From positions 35,354,344-35,418,343 of the forward strand of contig NC_086352.1 of assembly GCF_036324505.1 (NCBI RefSeq): 64,000 nt of DNA, in the 5' to 3' direction. The number at the start of each line of letters is the position of its first letter. Positions within the stretch are counted from its first letter, which is position 1. Under the pieces are notes generated by a model, which ran no database searches, was not told the origin of the DNA, and saw only the letters and a list, made by a program, of their open reading frames with translations. A program made the translations under genes and the position numbers. This DNA is from Eleginops maclovinus. Its lineage: Eukaryota > Chordata > Actinopteri > Perciformes > Eleginopidae. This document shows, one piece after another, positions 31,371 to 44,169 of this stretch.

Positions 31371-34300
31371 TTTTTCATTTTAAGCTTCTTTCAGTGAACT
31401 GAGGCGGTTTTTGACATTTTCAGCTCCTCTCAGTGAGAAAACAGTTTTGGTGCATGACACACCAAAATATTTCTAACTTTAGTTTTTGGTGCTTAATTCT
31501 CCCAAAACAGCACGTACATACAATAATATCCAAGAGTACACATGAAAACGTGCAAAAGAATTGGGTTGCATTTACATTTTTTGAGATTTGGACATTTTCA
31601 CTGAACTGACGCCGTTTTTGTGATTTTCAGCTTCTCTCAGTGAGATAAGACACTTTTGTCATTTTTAGCTTCTTTCAGTGAACTGACTCTGTTTTTGAGA
31701 TTTTCAGCTTCTTTCAGTGAGATAAGACAGTTTTCTCATTTTTAGCTTCTCTCAGTGAATTGACTCCGTTTTTGAGATTTTCAGCTTCTTTCAGTGAACT
31801 GACGCCGTTTTTGTGATTTTCAGCTTCTCTCAGTGAGATAAGACACTTTTGTCATTTTTAGCTTCTTTCAATGAACTGAGGCCGTTTTTGAGATTTTCAG
31901 GTTCTCTCAGTGAGATAAGACACTTTTGTCATTTTTAGCTTCTTTCAATGAACTGAGGCCGTTTTTGAGATTTTCAGGTTCTCTCAGTGAGATAAGACAC
32001 TTTTGGATTTTCAGCTTCTTTCAGTGAACTGAGGCCGTTTTTGTGATTTTCGGCTTCTCTCAGTGAGAAAAGCACTTTTGTTGCTAGACACACCAAAATG
32101 TTTTTAATTTTTGTTTTTGGTGCTTAATTCTCCCAAAACAGCACGCACATACAAGAATATCCAAGAATACACATGAAAACGTGCAAAAGAAGTGGGTTGC
32201 ATTTACATTATTTGAGATTAGGACATTTTCAGTGAACTTACTCCGTTTTTGTGCTTTTCAGCTCCTCTCAGTGAACTGACGCCGTTTTTGTGATTTTCAG
32301 CTTCTCTCAGTGAAATAAGACACTTTTTTCATTTTAGCTTCTTTCAGTGAACTGAGGCCGTTTTTGACATTTTCAGCTCCTCTCAGTGAGAAAACAGTTT
32401 TGGTGCATGACACACCAAAATATTTCTAACTTTAGTTTTTGGTGCTTAATTCTCCCAAAACAGCACGTACATACAATCATATCCAAGAGTACACATGAAA
32501 CCGTGCAAAAGAATTGGGTTGCATTTACATTTTTTGAGATTTGGACATTTTCACTGAACTGACGCCGTTTTTGTGATTTTCAGCTTCTCTCAGTGAGATA
32601 AGACACTTTTGTCATTTTTAGCTTCTTTCAGTGAACTGACTCTGTTTTTGAAATGTTAAGCTTATTTCAGTGAACTGACGCTTTTTTTTGTGATTTTCAG
32701 CTTCTCTCAGTGAGATAAGACAATTTTGTCATCTTAAGCTTCCTTAATTGAACTTACTCCGTTTTTGTGATTTTCAGCTTCTCTCAGTGAGATAAGACAA
32801 TTTTGTCATCTTAAGCTTCCTTAATTAAACTTACTCCGTTTTTGTGATTTTCAGCTTCTCTCAGTGAGATAAGACACTTTTGTCATTTTTAGCTTCTTTC
32901 AATGGCCGTTTTTGTGATTTTCAGCTTCTCTCAGTGACAAAAGCACTTTTGTCATTTTTAGCTTCTTTCAGTGAACTGACTCGTTTTTGAGATTTTCATT
33001 GAACTGACGCTATTTTTGTGATTTTCAGCTTCTCTCAGTGAGATAAGACACTTTTGTCATTTTTAGCTTCTTTCAATGAACTGACGCCGTTTTTGTGATT
33101 TTCAGCTTCTCTCAGTGACAAAAGCACTTTTGTCATTTTTAGCTTCTTTCAATGAACTGACTCGTTTTTGAGATTTTCAGTGAACTGACGCTGTTTTTGT
33201 GATTTTCAGCTTCTCTCAGTGAAATAAGACACTTTTGTCATTTTAGCTTCTCTCAGTGAGATAAGACACTTTTGTCATTTTTAGCTTCTTTCAATGAACT
33301 GAGGCCGTTTTTGTGATTTTCAGCTTCTCTCAGTGACAAAGCACTTTTGTAGTTTTTAGCTTCTTTCAGTGAACTGACTCCGTTTTTGTGATATTCCGCT
33401 TCTCTCAGTGAGATAAGACACTTTTGTCATTTTTAGCTTATTTCAATGAACTTACTCTGTTTTTGTGATTTTCGGCTTCTCTCAGTGAGAAAAGCACTTT
33501 TGTTGCATGACACACCAACATGTTTCTAAATTTTGTTTTTGTTGCTTAATTCTCCCAAAACAGCACGCACATACATGAATGTCCAAGAGTACACATGAAA
33601 AAGTGCAAAAGAAGTTGGTTGCATTACATTATTTAAGATTTGGACATTTTCACTGAACTGATGCCGTTTTTGTGATTTTCAGCTTCTTTCAGTGAGATGA
33701 GACACTTTTGTCATTTTTAGCTTCTCTCAGTGAATTGACTGCGTTTTTGAGATTTTCAGCTTCTTTCAGTGAACTGACGCCTTTTTTGTGATATTCAGCT
33801 TTTCTCAGTGAGATAAGACACTTTTGTCATTTTTAGCTTCTTTCAGTGAATTGACTGCGTTTTTGAGATTTTCAGCTTCTTTCAGTGAACTGACGCCGTT
33901 TTTGTGATTTTCGGCTTCTCTCAGTGAGAAAAGCACTTTTGGTGCGAGACAAACCACAATATTTTTAATTTTTGTTTTTGGTGCTTAATTCTCCCAAAAC
34001 AGCATGCACATACAAGAATATCCAAGAATACACATGGAAACGTGGAAAAGAAGTGGGTTGCATTTACATTATTTGAGATTAGTACATTTTCACCGAACTG
34101 ACGCCGTTTTTGTGCTTTTCAGCTCCTCTCAGTGAACTGACGCCATTTTTGTGATTTTCAGCTTCTCTCAGTGAGATAAGACACTTTTGTCATTTTTAGC
34201 TTCTCTCAGTGAGATAAGACACTTTTGTCATTTTTAGCTTCTTTCAGTGAACTGACTCTGTTTTAGTGATTGTCAGCTTCTTTCAGTGAGATAAGACACT

Positions 34301-37300
34301 TTTGTCATTTTTAGCTTCTTTCAGTGAACTAAATCCATTTTTGTGATTTTCAGCTTCTTTCAGTGAACTGACTCCGTTTTTGAAATTTTCAGCTCCTCTA
34401 TGTGAGAAAAGCACTTTTGGTGTGAGACAAACCAAAATGTTTTTAATTTTTGTTTTTGGTGCTTAATTCTCCCAAAACAGCACGCACATACAAGAATATC
34501 CAAGCATACACATGAAAACGTGCAAAAGAATTGGGTTGCATTTACATTTTTTGAGATTTGGACATTTTCACTAAACTGACGCCGTTTTTGTGATTTTCAG
34601 CTTCTCTCAGTGAGATAAGACACTTTTGTCATTTTTAGCTTCTTTCAGTGAACTGACTCTGTTTTTGAGATTTTAAGCTTATTTCAGTGAACTGACGCCG
34701 TTTTTGTGATTTTCAGCTCCTCTCAGTGAGATAAGACACTTTTTTCATTTCAAGATTCTTTAGTGAACTGAAGGCCGTTTTTGACATTTTCAGCTCCTCT
34801 CAGTGAGAAAACAGTTTTGGTGCATGACACACCAAAATATTTCTAACTTTAGTTTTTGGTGCTTAATTCTCCCAAAACAGCACGTACATACAATCATATC
34901 CAAGAGTACACATGAAAACGTGCAAAAGAATTGGGTTGCATTTACATTTTTTGAGATTTGGACATTTTCACTAAACTTACTCCGTTTTTGTGATTTTCAG
35001 CTTCTCTCAGTGAGATAAGACACATGTCATTTTTAGCTTCTTTCAATGAACTGAGGCCGTTTTTGTGATTTTCGGCTTCTCTTGGTGAGAAAAGCACTTT
35101 TGGTGCGAGACAAACCAAAATGTTTTTAATGTTTGTGTTTGGTGCTTAATTCTCCCAAAACAGCACGCACATACAAGAATGTCCAAGAATACACATGAAA
35201 TGTGCAAAAGAAGTGGGTTGCATTTACATTATTTGAGATTAGGACATTTTCAGTGAACTTATTCCGTTTTTGTGCTTTTCAGCTCCTCTCAGTGAACTGA
35301 CGCCGTTTTTGTGATTTTCAGCTTCTCTCAGTGAGATAAGACACTTGTGATTTTCAGCTTCTTTCAGTGAACTGACTCCATTTTTGTGATTTTCAGCTTC
35401 TCTCAGTGAGATAAGACACTTTTGTCATTTTTAGCTTCTTTCAGTGAACTGAGGCCGTTTTTGTGATTTCAGCTTCTCTCAGTGAGATAAGACACTTTTG
35501 TCATTTTTAGCTTCTTTCAGTGAACCGAAGCCGTTTTTGTGATTTTCGGCTTCTCTCAGTGAGAAAAGCACTTTTGGTGCGTGACACACCAAAATGTTTC
35601 TAACTTTTGTTTTTGTTGCTTAATTCTCTCAAAACAGCACGCACATACATGAATATCCAAGAGTACACATGAAAACGTGCAAAAGAAGTGGGTTGCATTT
35701 ACATTATTTGAGATTTGGACATTTTCAATGAACTGAGGCCGTATCAATTGTATCAATTCAGCTTCTCTCAGTGAGATAAGACTCTTCTGTGATTTTCAGC
35801 TTCTTTCAGTGAACTGAGGCCGTTTTTGTGATTTTCGGCTTCTTTCAGTGAGATAAGACACTTTTGTCATTTTTAGCTTCTCTCAGTGAATTGACTCCGT
35901 TTTTGAGATTTTCAACTTCTTTCAGTGAACTGAGGCCGTTTTTTGAGATTTTCAGGTTCTCTCAGTGAGATAAGACACTTTTGTCCATTTATAGCTTCTT
36001 TCAGTGAACTGACTCCGTTTTTGTGATTTTCAGCTCTTGCAGTGAACTGAAGCCGTTTTTGTGATTTTCATCTTCTCTCAGTGAGATAAGACACTTTTGT
36101 ATCTTAAGCTTCTTTCAGTGAACTTATCGTTTTGTGATTTTCGGCTTCCCTCAGTGAGATAGGACACTTTTGTCATTTTTAGCTTCTTTCATGAACTGAG
36201 GCCGTTTTTTGTGATTTTCGGCTTCTCTCAGTGAGAAGAATAGCACTTTTGGTGCGAGACACACCAAAATGTTTTTAAATTTTGGTGCTTAATTCTCCCA
36301 AAAACAGACTCCGCATCATACAAGAATATCCATAGCATACACATGCGTAATCATGCAAAAGTTTAAAGAATTGGGGGTCTACTTTTTATATTTTATCTAA
36401 ATTATTTGAGATTTCGGAACATTTTCACGTGTTATGAAACGTACTCCGTTCTTCTAGTGTTTTCTGTCTTCATCTACAGTGAACTGCTCGCCGGGTTTTT
36501 GTGATTTCCAGCTTATCTACTGTGAGTGATATGTCTACTGTGTAAGTTTTAGCTTCTCTTTCAGTGAGATTATTGACACTTTTGTATTTCTTAGTTCTTC
36601 AGTGACTGACTTGTTTTTGAGGATTTTCAAACTTTTGTCAGTTGCAGTGAACGGAAGCAGTTTTTGTAATATTCAGACTTACTCTCTGTGTGTTTGGGAA
36701 CTTTTTTCAGTTTAGCTTCTTTTCAGGGAAACTGTCTCTGTTTTTGAGTTTGTTAGCTTTTTTCTTGGTGGTGAACTGAACGTGTGTTGTGTATTTTCTG
36801 CTTCACTATCAGTGGTTAAGACACTTTTTTTAATTTTTACTTCTTTCGCTGAACTGAGGCCGTTTTGGTTTTTGTGTTTTGCAGCTCCTTCTGTGAGGAG
36901 ATGACACTTTTGTTTGCTTTTATTCTGCTTCTTTCACATGTGTCGGTCATCCTTTTTGTGAATTTTCTGCTGCTGGGCAGTGTGTGTAGTTATCTGATGT
37001 ATTTTTTTGATGCGCCGACTGTGGTGTACTTGTCATTGGTTGTCTGCGTTGTGGTGCTGCGTGACTGTGATTACTGTCTCCGTTTGTTGTAGGCCCCCCC
37101 CAGATGATGCTTTTTATGTGAAGATATTAAGGTCTCTTGTGTCATTCGGTTGAGCATTTGTTCACTTTTGTAACTGACTAGTTTTTGTGTGGTTCATGCT
37201 CTCTGCATAGTGAATGTCTCTGTTGTGAAATTTTATTCTCCCTCTCAGTGAGGAGTAAAGACATCGTTTGTAATGTTTAGCTTTTTTAGTGAACTGTCGC

Positions 37301-40300
37301 GCCGTTTTTGGCCGGGGTATGTGCGCTTCTCTCACTGTGAGTGTCTGGGTTAGAATTCAAGAAAAGCATTTGGTTGCTGTTGGCGGGTTTCGTTTTACTC
37401 CACAAAATACTGTCGCGCTTTCGGGTGTGTCTTGCTTTTTTCGCTCTATATGCGCCACATTACAGCTGCACTTACTTGAATTATACTATGAGGTTCTCTT
37501 GTAATTTGTGCATTAGTAGTGAGGTTTATCGCATATTTACATTATGTGTGTAGTTGTGGTTCTGGGGCTTTGTTATCGTAGCCAGGGTGGTTGTTGTGGA
37601 GTTTCTGCGGACGCGATGGGTGGTGTCTGTTGCTCGGACGGGGGTTTGGGGCTTTGGTTTGGGGACATGCTTAGGAGGGATGTGAACGGAAGCCCGTTCT
37701 GTGAACGTTTTAGTTTAAATGGGGATGTGGGTTTTTTCTATCCCCTCTCCGTTTGGTTTTTATATCAGTGTGATCTAAGACACTTTTGTCATTATTAGCT
37801 TATTTCAGTGTACTGACCTCACGTGTCTTTTTGTGATTTTTAATATCCCCCCCCCGCTACGTGCAGTGATGATATATGACACATTGTGCAATTTTTGAAT
37901 TTCTCTCAGTGAGGTATAAAGACACCTTTTTTGTCATTTTTTGGTTTCTTTCTCCTGTTAAATGCATTCGTTTTTTGATTTTCAGCTATCTTCTGTCTGA
38001 GTTAAGGGACACTTTTTTCCATTTTATGCTTCTTTCAAGATTGGGAATCTGACTCTGTTTTTGGGGAAGATTTTATGCTTGTTTCATGAACTGACTACGT
38101 TTTTTGGTGATTTTCAGCTTCTCTCAGTAAGATAAGACACTTTGTTCAATTTTAAGCTCTTTAAGGATTGGACTCTGTTTTTGAGTTTTAAGTTTATTTC
38201 AGTGTATCTGACGTGTTTGTGGCAGGTTCTGCTACTTCAGTTGTGAGTTAAGATCACTGTATTCATTTTAACCTTCTTTCAGTGAACTGTGGCCATTTTT
38301 GTGAATTTTCCAGCTCCTCTCAGTGAGATAAGACCACTTTTTTTCATTTCTTGCTTCTTTCAGATGAACTGACTCGTTTTTCTGTTTTCAGCTTCTTTCA
38401 GTGAGATAAGACACTTCTGTCATTTTTAGATTCTCTCAGTGAGACAAGACATTTTTGTCATTTTTAGCTTCTTTCAGTAAACTGACTCCGTTTTGAAATT
38501 TTCATCTTCTTTCAGTGAACTGACGCAGTTTTTGCGTTTTTCAGCTTCTCTCAGTGAGATAAGACAATTTTGTCATCGTAAGCTTCTTCATTGAACTTAC
38601 TCCGTTTTGTGATTTTCAGCTTCTCTCAGTGAGATAAGACACTTTGTCATTTTTAGCTTCTTTCAGTGAACTGACGCCGTTTTTGTGATTTCATTCTTTC
38701 AGTGAGATAAGACACCTTTGTCATTTTTAGCTTCTTTAAGTGAACTGACTCGTTTTTGAGATTTTCACCTTCTTTCAGTGAACTGACACCGTTTTTGTGA
38801 TTTTCGGCTTCTCTCAGTGAGAAAAGCACTTTTGGTGCGTGACACACCAAAATGTTTCTAACTTTTGTTTTTGTTGCCTAATTCTCCCAAAACAGCACGC
38901 ACATACATGAATATCCAAGAGGACACTTGAAAATGTGCAAAAGAAGTGGGTTGCATTTACATTATTTGAGATTTGGACATTTTCAATGAACTGACGCCGT
39001 TTTTGTGATATTCAGCTTCTCTCAGTGAGATAAGACACTTCTGTGATTTTCAGCTTCTTTCAGTGAACTGACGACGTTTTTGAGATTTTCAGGTTCTCTC
39101 AGTGAGATAAGACACTTTTGTCATTTTTAGCTTCTCTCAGTGAGATAAGACACTTTTGTCATTTTTAGCTTCTTTCAGTGAACTGACTCTGTTTTAGTGA
39201 TTGTCAGCTTCTTTCAGTGAGATAAGACACTTTTGTCATTTTTAGCTTCTCTCAGTGAATTGACTCCGTTTTTGAGATTTTCAGCTTCTTTCAGTTAACT
39301 GACGCCGTTTTTGAGATGTTCAGGTTCTCTCAGTGAGATAAGACACTTTTGTCATTTTTAGCTTCTTTCAGTGAACTGACTCCGTTTTTGTGATTTTCAG
39401 CTTCTTGCAGTGAGATAAAAGACTTTTGTCATTTTTAGATTCTCTCAGTGAGATAAGACATTGTTGTCATTTTTAGCTTATTTCAGTAAACTGACTCCGT
39501 TTTTGAGATTTTCATCTTCTTTCATTGAACTGACGCCGTTTTTGTGATTTTCAGCTTCTCTCAGTGAGATAAGACACTTTTGTCATCTTCAGCTTCTTTC
39601 AGTGAACTTACTCCGTTTTTGTGATTTTCAGCTCCTCTCAGTGAGACAAGACACTTTTGTCATTTTTAGCTTCTTTCAATGAACTGAGGCCGTTTTTGTG
39701 ATTTTCGGCTTCTCTCAGTGAGAAAAGCACTTTTGGTGCGTGACACACCAAAATGTTTCTAACTTTTGTTTTTGGTGCTTAATTCTCCCAAAACAGCACG
39801 CACATACAAAAATATCCAAGAGTACACATGAAAACGTGTAAAAGAAGTGGGTTACATTTACATTATTTGAGATTTGGACATTTTCACTGAACTGACGCCG
39901 TTTTTGTGATTTTCAGCTTCTCAGTGAGATAAGACACTTTTGTCATTTTTAGCTTCTTTCAGTGAACTGACTCTGTTTTTGAGATTTTGAGCTTCTTTCA
40001 GTGAACTGACGCCGTTTTTGTGATTTTCAGCTTCTTTCAGTGAACTGACGCCGTTTTTGAGATTTTCAGCTTCTTTCAGTGAGAATAGACACTTTTGTCA
40101 TTTTTAGCTTCTTTCAGTGAACTGACTCCGTTTTTGTGATTTTCAGCTTCTTTCAGTGAACTGACGCCGTTTTTGAGATTTTCAGCTTCTCTCAGTGAGA
40201 TAAGACACTTTTGTTGTTTTTAGCTTCTCTCAGTGAATTGACTCCGTTCTTGAGATTTTCAGCTTCTTTCAGTGAGATAAGACACTTTTGTCATTTTTAG

Positions 40301-40613
40301 CTTCTTTCAGTGAACTGAGGCCGTTTTTGAGATTTTCAGCTCCTCTCAGTGTGAAAAGCAGTTTTGGTGCGTGACACACCAAAATGTTTCTAACTTTTGT
40401 TTTTGGTGCTTAATTCTCCCAAAACAGCACGCACATACAAGAATATCGAAGAGTACACATGAAAACGTGCAAAAGAAGTGGGTTGCATTTACATTATTTG
40501 AGATTTGGACATTTTCACTGAACTGTCGCCGTTTTTGTGATTTTCAGCTTCTCTCAGTGAGATAAGACACTTTTGTCATTTTTAGCTTCTTTCAGTGAAC
40601 TGACTCCGTTTTT
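31371..40613 (+). repeat. Satellite array: ~77-bp dimer plus ~190-bp interspersed module
   Basis: The basic unit is two related monomers. Monomer A is about 39 bp: GAACTGACGCCGTTTTTGTG then ATTTTCAGCTTCTCTCAGT. Monomer B is about 38 bp: GAGATAAGACACTTTTGTCA then TTTTTAGCTTCTTTCAGT. Every few units a longer non-homologous module is inserted. It begins GCACTTTTGGTGCGTGACAC, includes CCAAAACAGCACGCACATAC and ends with ATTTGAGATTTGGACATTTT. I count it about 13 times between 31.45 and 40.4 kb. All units point the same way. Copies differ by point changes and small indels. No coding potential beyond spurious short frames. Confidence 0.95.
36290..38400 (+). other. Corrupted segment inside the satellite array
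   Basis: Satellite landmarks (TTTTCAG, CTCTCAGTGAG, AAGACACTTTTGTCATT) recur at the expected spacing but with an extra or changed base every few positions, unlike the clean units on both sides. The texture is that of raw long-read sequence. Open frames here (such as 36865-37092, 37289-37504, 37544-37798) should be ignored. Confidence 0.75.
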
Positions 40614-40862
40614 GTACTGAAAGAAGCTGAAAATCAGTTCAACGGCCTCAGTTCACTGAAAGAAGTTCAAAATGACTAGAGTGTCGTATGTCACTGAGAG
40701 AAGCTGAAAATAACCAAAAAGACCTCAGGTCACTGAAAGAAGCTGAAAATGACAAAAAAAAGACGTCAGTTCACTGAAAGAAGCTAAAAGCGTTAAAAGT
40801 GTTTTATCTCACTAAGAGAAGCTGAAAATCATAAAAACTGCCTCATTTTACTGAAAGAAACA
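40614..40862 (-). repeat. Inverted end of the satellite array
   Basis: At about 40614 the plus-oriented unit stops in CCGTTTTTG. The next sequence, TACTGAAAGAAGCTGAAAAT, is the reverse complement of the satellite. Three to four more diverged units follow in the minus orientation to about 40862. Confidence 0.9.
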
Positions 40863-41229
40863 TTGGAGCACGGATATCTACTATGATTCCCCGAGGAGAA
40901 AAACTTGATTCGTTGCACAGCGTGTGATTTGTTCGCAATAACCCCAGACCCTTTTACAAAGTTGAGGTGGGAGAATTTTTTGCCATAATGTTTGGAATAT
41001 TTCTTTGGGTTATGAGACCTGCCCCCATCTGACCGCACGGTTATTTTGTTGTTTTAAGATGCCCTAGTTATGAAAATGTTTACTTATGGTTGTCAGATAA
41101 ATAATCCTAGAGGGGATATTTATGTTTACCAAATACTTCTTTGATTTATGGGCAGAATTGATGACGGAGGTCACAATATGTACAGTTATGTGCCTATTTT
41201 TGTTTCTACCTGCACTTTACTTTAACTAT
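40863..41229. other. No gene recognised between satellite and retrovirus
   Basis: About 370 bp without repeats or recognisable coding. Confidence 0.5.
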
Positions 41230-41620
41230 CAAAGTATATCTTGTAGTGTTGTTTGTGAAGATGATGAAGAAGTCTCCGGAGACACCAGCTTGTAGTAAAC
41301 GTTATTATATACAACAGCATAGTATCATACCCCAACAGGGGTAATAGAGGTTCCCAGAGCCAATTGTGGAAGTCCCCCGAACTTTCTTTGTACATGCCAT
41401 TTAAAGAAGAAAAAAAGAATGTGCGCAACTAAAGTGTGTGTGTGTTGACATGAGGTAGGCCATAACAATGTGTGCCCCACTACGGTGACCTAGGTCAGTT
41501 CCTAGGGGACCCCTAAACACAAACTCCAGAAGATGTTGTTTTTCACTCTCCTTCCACCCAACATTCCTCTGGTCTCAGAAAATATCTACCTTTGTATTTC
41601 ACCAGATTTAATACACCGCA
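41230..41620 (-). repeat. 3' LTR of the endogenous retrovirus
   Basis: Minus strand starts TGCGGTGTATTAAATC next to the polypurine tract and aligns along its length with 47239-47645, for example AAGTCTCCGGAGACACCAGC in both. Its polyadenylation signal is degraded compared with the 5' copy. Confidence 0.85.
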
Positions 41621-41634
41621 TATCCCCCCCTTCG
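41621..41634 (-). promoter_or_regulatory. Polypurine tract
   Basis: On the minus strand GAAGGGGGGGATA directly precedes the 3' LTR start; such tracts prime plus-strand synthesis in retroviruses. Confidence 0.7.
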
Positions 41635-42564
41635 AGACTACACAGAGTCTCGAAACTAAAATAATAAACCATACATGACTACAATTCTGATATAGATAAC
41701 AATTCCTCCAATACATGCATTCTACAGCATAACTTTAACACTACTATAATTCTATGGAGTGGGGGAGCGAAAAACCCGTCCGGCAGCCATCTTCCCAAGT
41801 TACCCTCAAACAAGCTAGACAGGAAAACTCTCCCACGGCCCCTCTGCCTTAGGCTCCAGACCTATCAAAAGGAGGAACTGTAATTATTTATAACAATATG
41901 TGTAGAATGTAACCTAAGCAAATACATATGGAAACCTCAGAAACCAAAATCAAAACAATGTCCAAATTCTGGCTGGTTGACCCATCGCACCTTTCAATGG
42001 ACCTTTACCTGCCTAGACCCGATTTCCCTAGGCATTAAAGAAAAAGAAAACATCTGAGGTCCCAATATATCTACTCAATATCAGATAACATCATTCCTCA
42101 CACATTGATACTGAGACAATATTATGGAAGTTTAAGTATAACTCATTCAAATATATGTAAGAAAAAAGACACAATAGTGGTTCACACCGCAGCTCCTCTG
42201 CAGCAGTGTTGACGACTCTCAGTGTAGTGTCGCTCATATGTCGAATCTGAACACTTTGTCCCAGCGTCCTTGTTCAGAATCCTTCAGCCCATTGTAATTG
42301 TCCATTTTGAGTTTCTGGATCCCTCCAGTGTAAATTCCCCCCTTGTCCTTATGGAAGGAAAGAAAAACAAAAACCAGTATCTTTGCAGAAAACAGCAGAT
42401 GCAAATTAAAACATTAAACACTGATTATAATGTCAGATTCACGATATCATATTATTATAGGTTATAATTTCCATATTCCCCTAATCCTAAACCCCCCCGT
42501 TAAAACTACCAAATGACAACACTCTAATAGATATAAATGTCATGAGTATATCAGAATCGGACGT

Positions 42565-43680
42565 TCAATATGGATATTTCTCCAGTAACTTTCCTTCTAT
42601 CCACAGTTCCGCCTCATCGGCATCTATACTAGCCACCTGTAATAATGGCATCTGAGATGGATCACCAGGCATCACAACACCAACCCATCTCAGTATCATA
42701 GCCTTTGCAAAGGTCAATAACAGCGTACAGAAACAAAATATCACACATAATGATATGAGAACTGCCACCATGACTTGAACCAATACTGCTCCTAGTGGTC
42801 CGAATTTGTCCTGCAACCAAGCATTTGCAGACCATCCTGCTCCTTGTGATGGTCCAAACGCATCCCTTCAATGCGTCTATCACACTAATTATATTGTCCG
42901 AACTATCTGGAATTAAAGTGTAACAAGCGTCTCCGGTTAAATTCAAAGCCACACATAGGCCACCTTGTTTGGCCAAAATATAGTCCAGCGCCATATCATG
43001 CTTTAACAATGTCAACATATGGCTCTTTTGAGTATTGTATAAGAAGTCAAATCCCCTTATGGTTTCATTAGCAAACCCCTGCAAGGTATAAGTGATTTTA
43101 TCAATGTGATCTGCCAAAAATGTCACACTATACTATGGAAGTAGCCCTATAGCCCATTTTTCTCCTATACTGATCCTCCAATGGTAGGACTCCAAATTAT
43201 GAAATTGTGCCAACTCCCTTTTCCTTCTACCTTCGGAGAGACTATTATATTGATTCCTATCATGTGTTCCCTCCTTCTGCATAGAAAAGATCTCATATGG
43301 AAGTTGCAATGTTGCCATGTAACAACATCCTGTACGGCATACGGCAGAAATATATATGCCTTCTCGCCGCAGACCCACCAAAGGACTTTGAAATGTCCTA
43401 TAGTCACATTACCAGGCAAAAGCTGATCATTCACCAACATCGGTCTATGCTGTTCGCGGTGTGGGACATATAATTGCACCTCATATTGTCCATTGCTAAC
43501 CGTACGGTCACGCCTCTCCAAGGTCATCAAATACTCATCGCAGTCAGATATTCCCATAAACATACCTGGTCCATCATAAGTTTTGTTTGAACAAAAACAG
43601 GTGCTGGCCCTCACAGAGTTCACCTCTATTGCCTCAGGGACCGTTGTTAACCTATTTTCCTGCTGAGCAAGCAGATCCAT
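42565..43680 (-). pseudogene. Retroviral env remnant (surface and transmembrane parts)
   Basis: Overlapping frames from 43680 down to 42565. The first (43680-43165) is Cys-containing and resembles the C-terminal part of a surface subunit. The next (43126-42662) is a heptad-rich ectodomain with a short Cys-bounded segment (GGLCVALNLTGDAC), typical of fish endogenous retrovirus transmembrane subunits. The last (42816-42565) has a hydrophobic membrane anchor at about residues 11-34 and a cytoplasmic tail ending KYPY. Single-base shifts separate the pieces, so no full-length envelope can be made. I assign env from domain order and position before the 3' LTR. Confidence 0.75.
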
Positions 43681-43689
43681 ATAAGGTAA

Positions 43690-44169
43690 ATCTCTTAACC
43701 AAAAACAATCTAATCTGGGCCAAAAGAAATTCCGTGACTATGACATCACCGTATCTGCTTCTGATTGCTGCCACGATAAGGCATAAGATTGACATTTAGC
43801 AGTTAAAGGTTGAGGCACTGTCTCTAAAATTGAAAGCCATGTGCCTGGTGGAGGAACTCTCACCACACATGGACAATTAAATCCTCTAACCGATCTTATG
43901 GAATGAGTCAACTGCTGGAACCATAAGTTCCTACTTGCCCACTTATCTTTAATTTATAACACTGAAGAATCGAATCCATATGCCTTCCATGTCGCGTCTC
44001 TCTTTTGTACTGCATGATATTGATCAGTCCTATCTTCTAGTAGCCTATCAAAATCAGCAAACTCCTCTTCCAGATCTAGACTAACCTCCTGAGCTGTCAC
44101 AGATGAATCAACATTCTTCTCCTCCCTCATCTGTTTTCCAACTCCGAAAGTCTCATTACCACTGTCCAC
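43690..44169 (-). pseudogene. Probable env N-terminal/leader remnant
   Basis: A 71-residue frame (44169-43954) rich in acidic residues (LDLEEEFADFDRLLEDRT), followed by a Cys-containing segment in another frame at about 43930-43700. Its position between the gag break and the surface part suggests env leader, but I do not recognise a signal peptide. Confidence 0.45.

Noticed and set aside
36865..37798. Small ORFs with hydrophobic stretches
   Set aside because: Arise in the corrupted satellite segment by random indels.
31371..40613. Satellite as a CRISPR or coding repeat
   Set aside because: No spacers of constant length, stops in all frames, and typical fish satellite texture.
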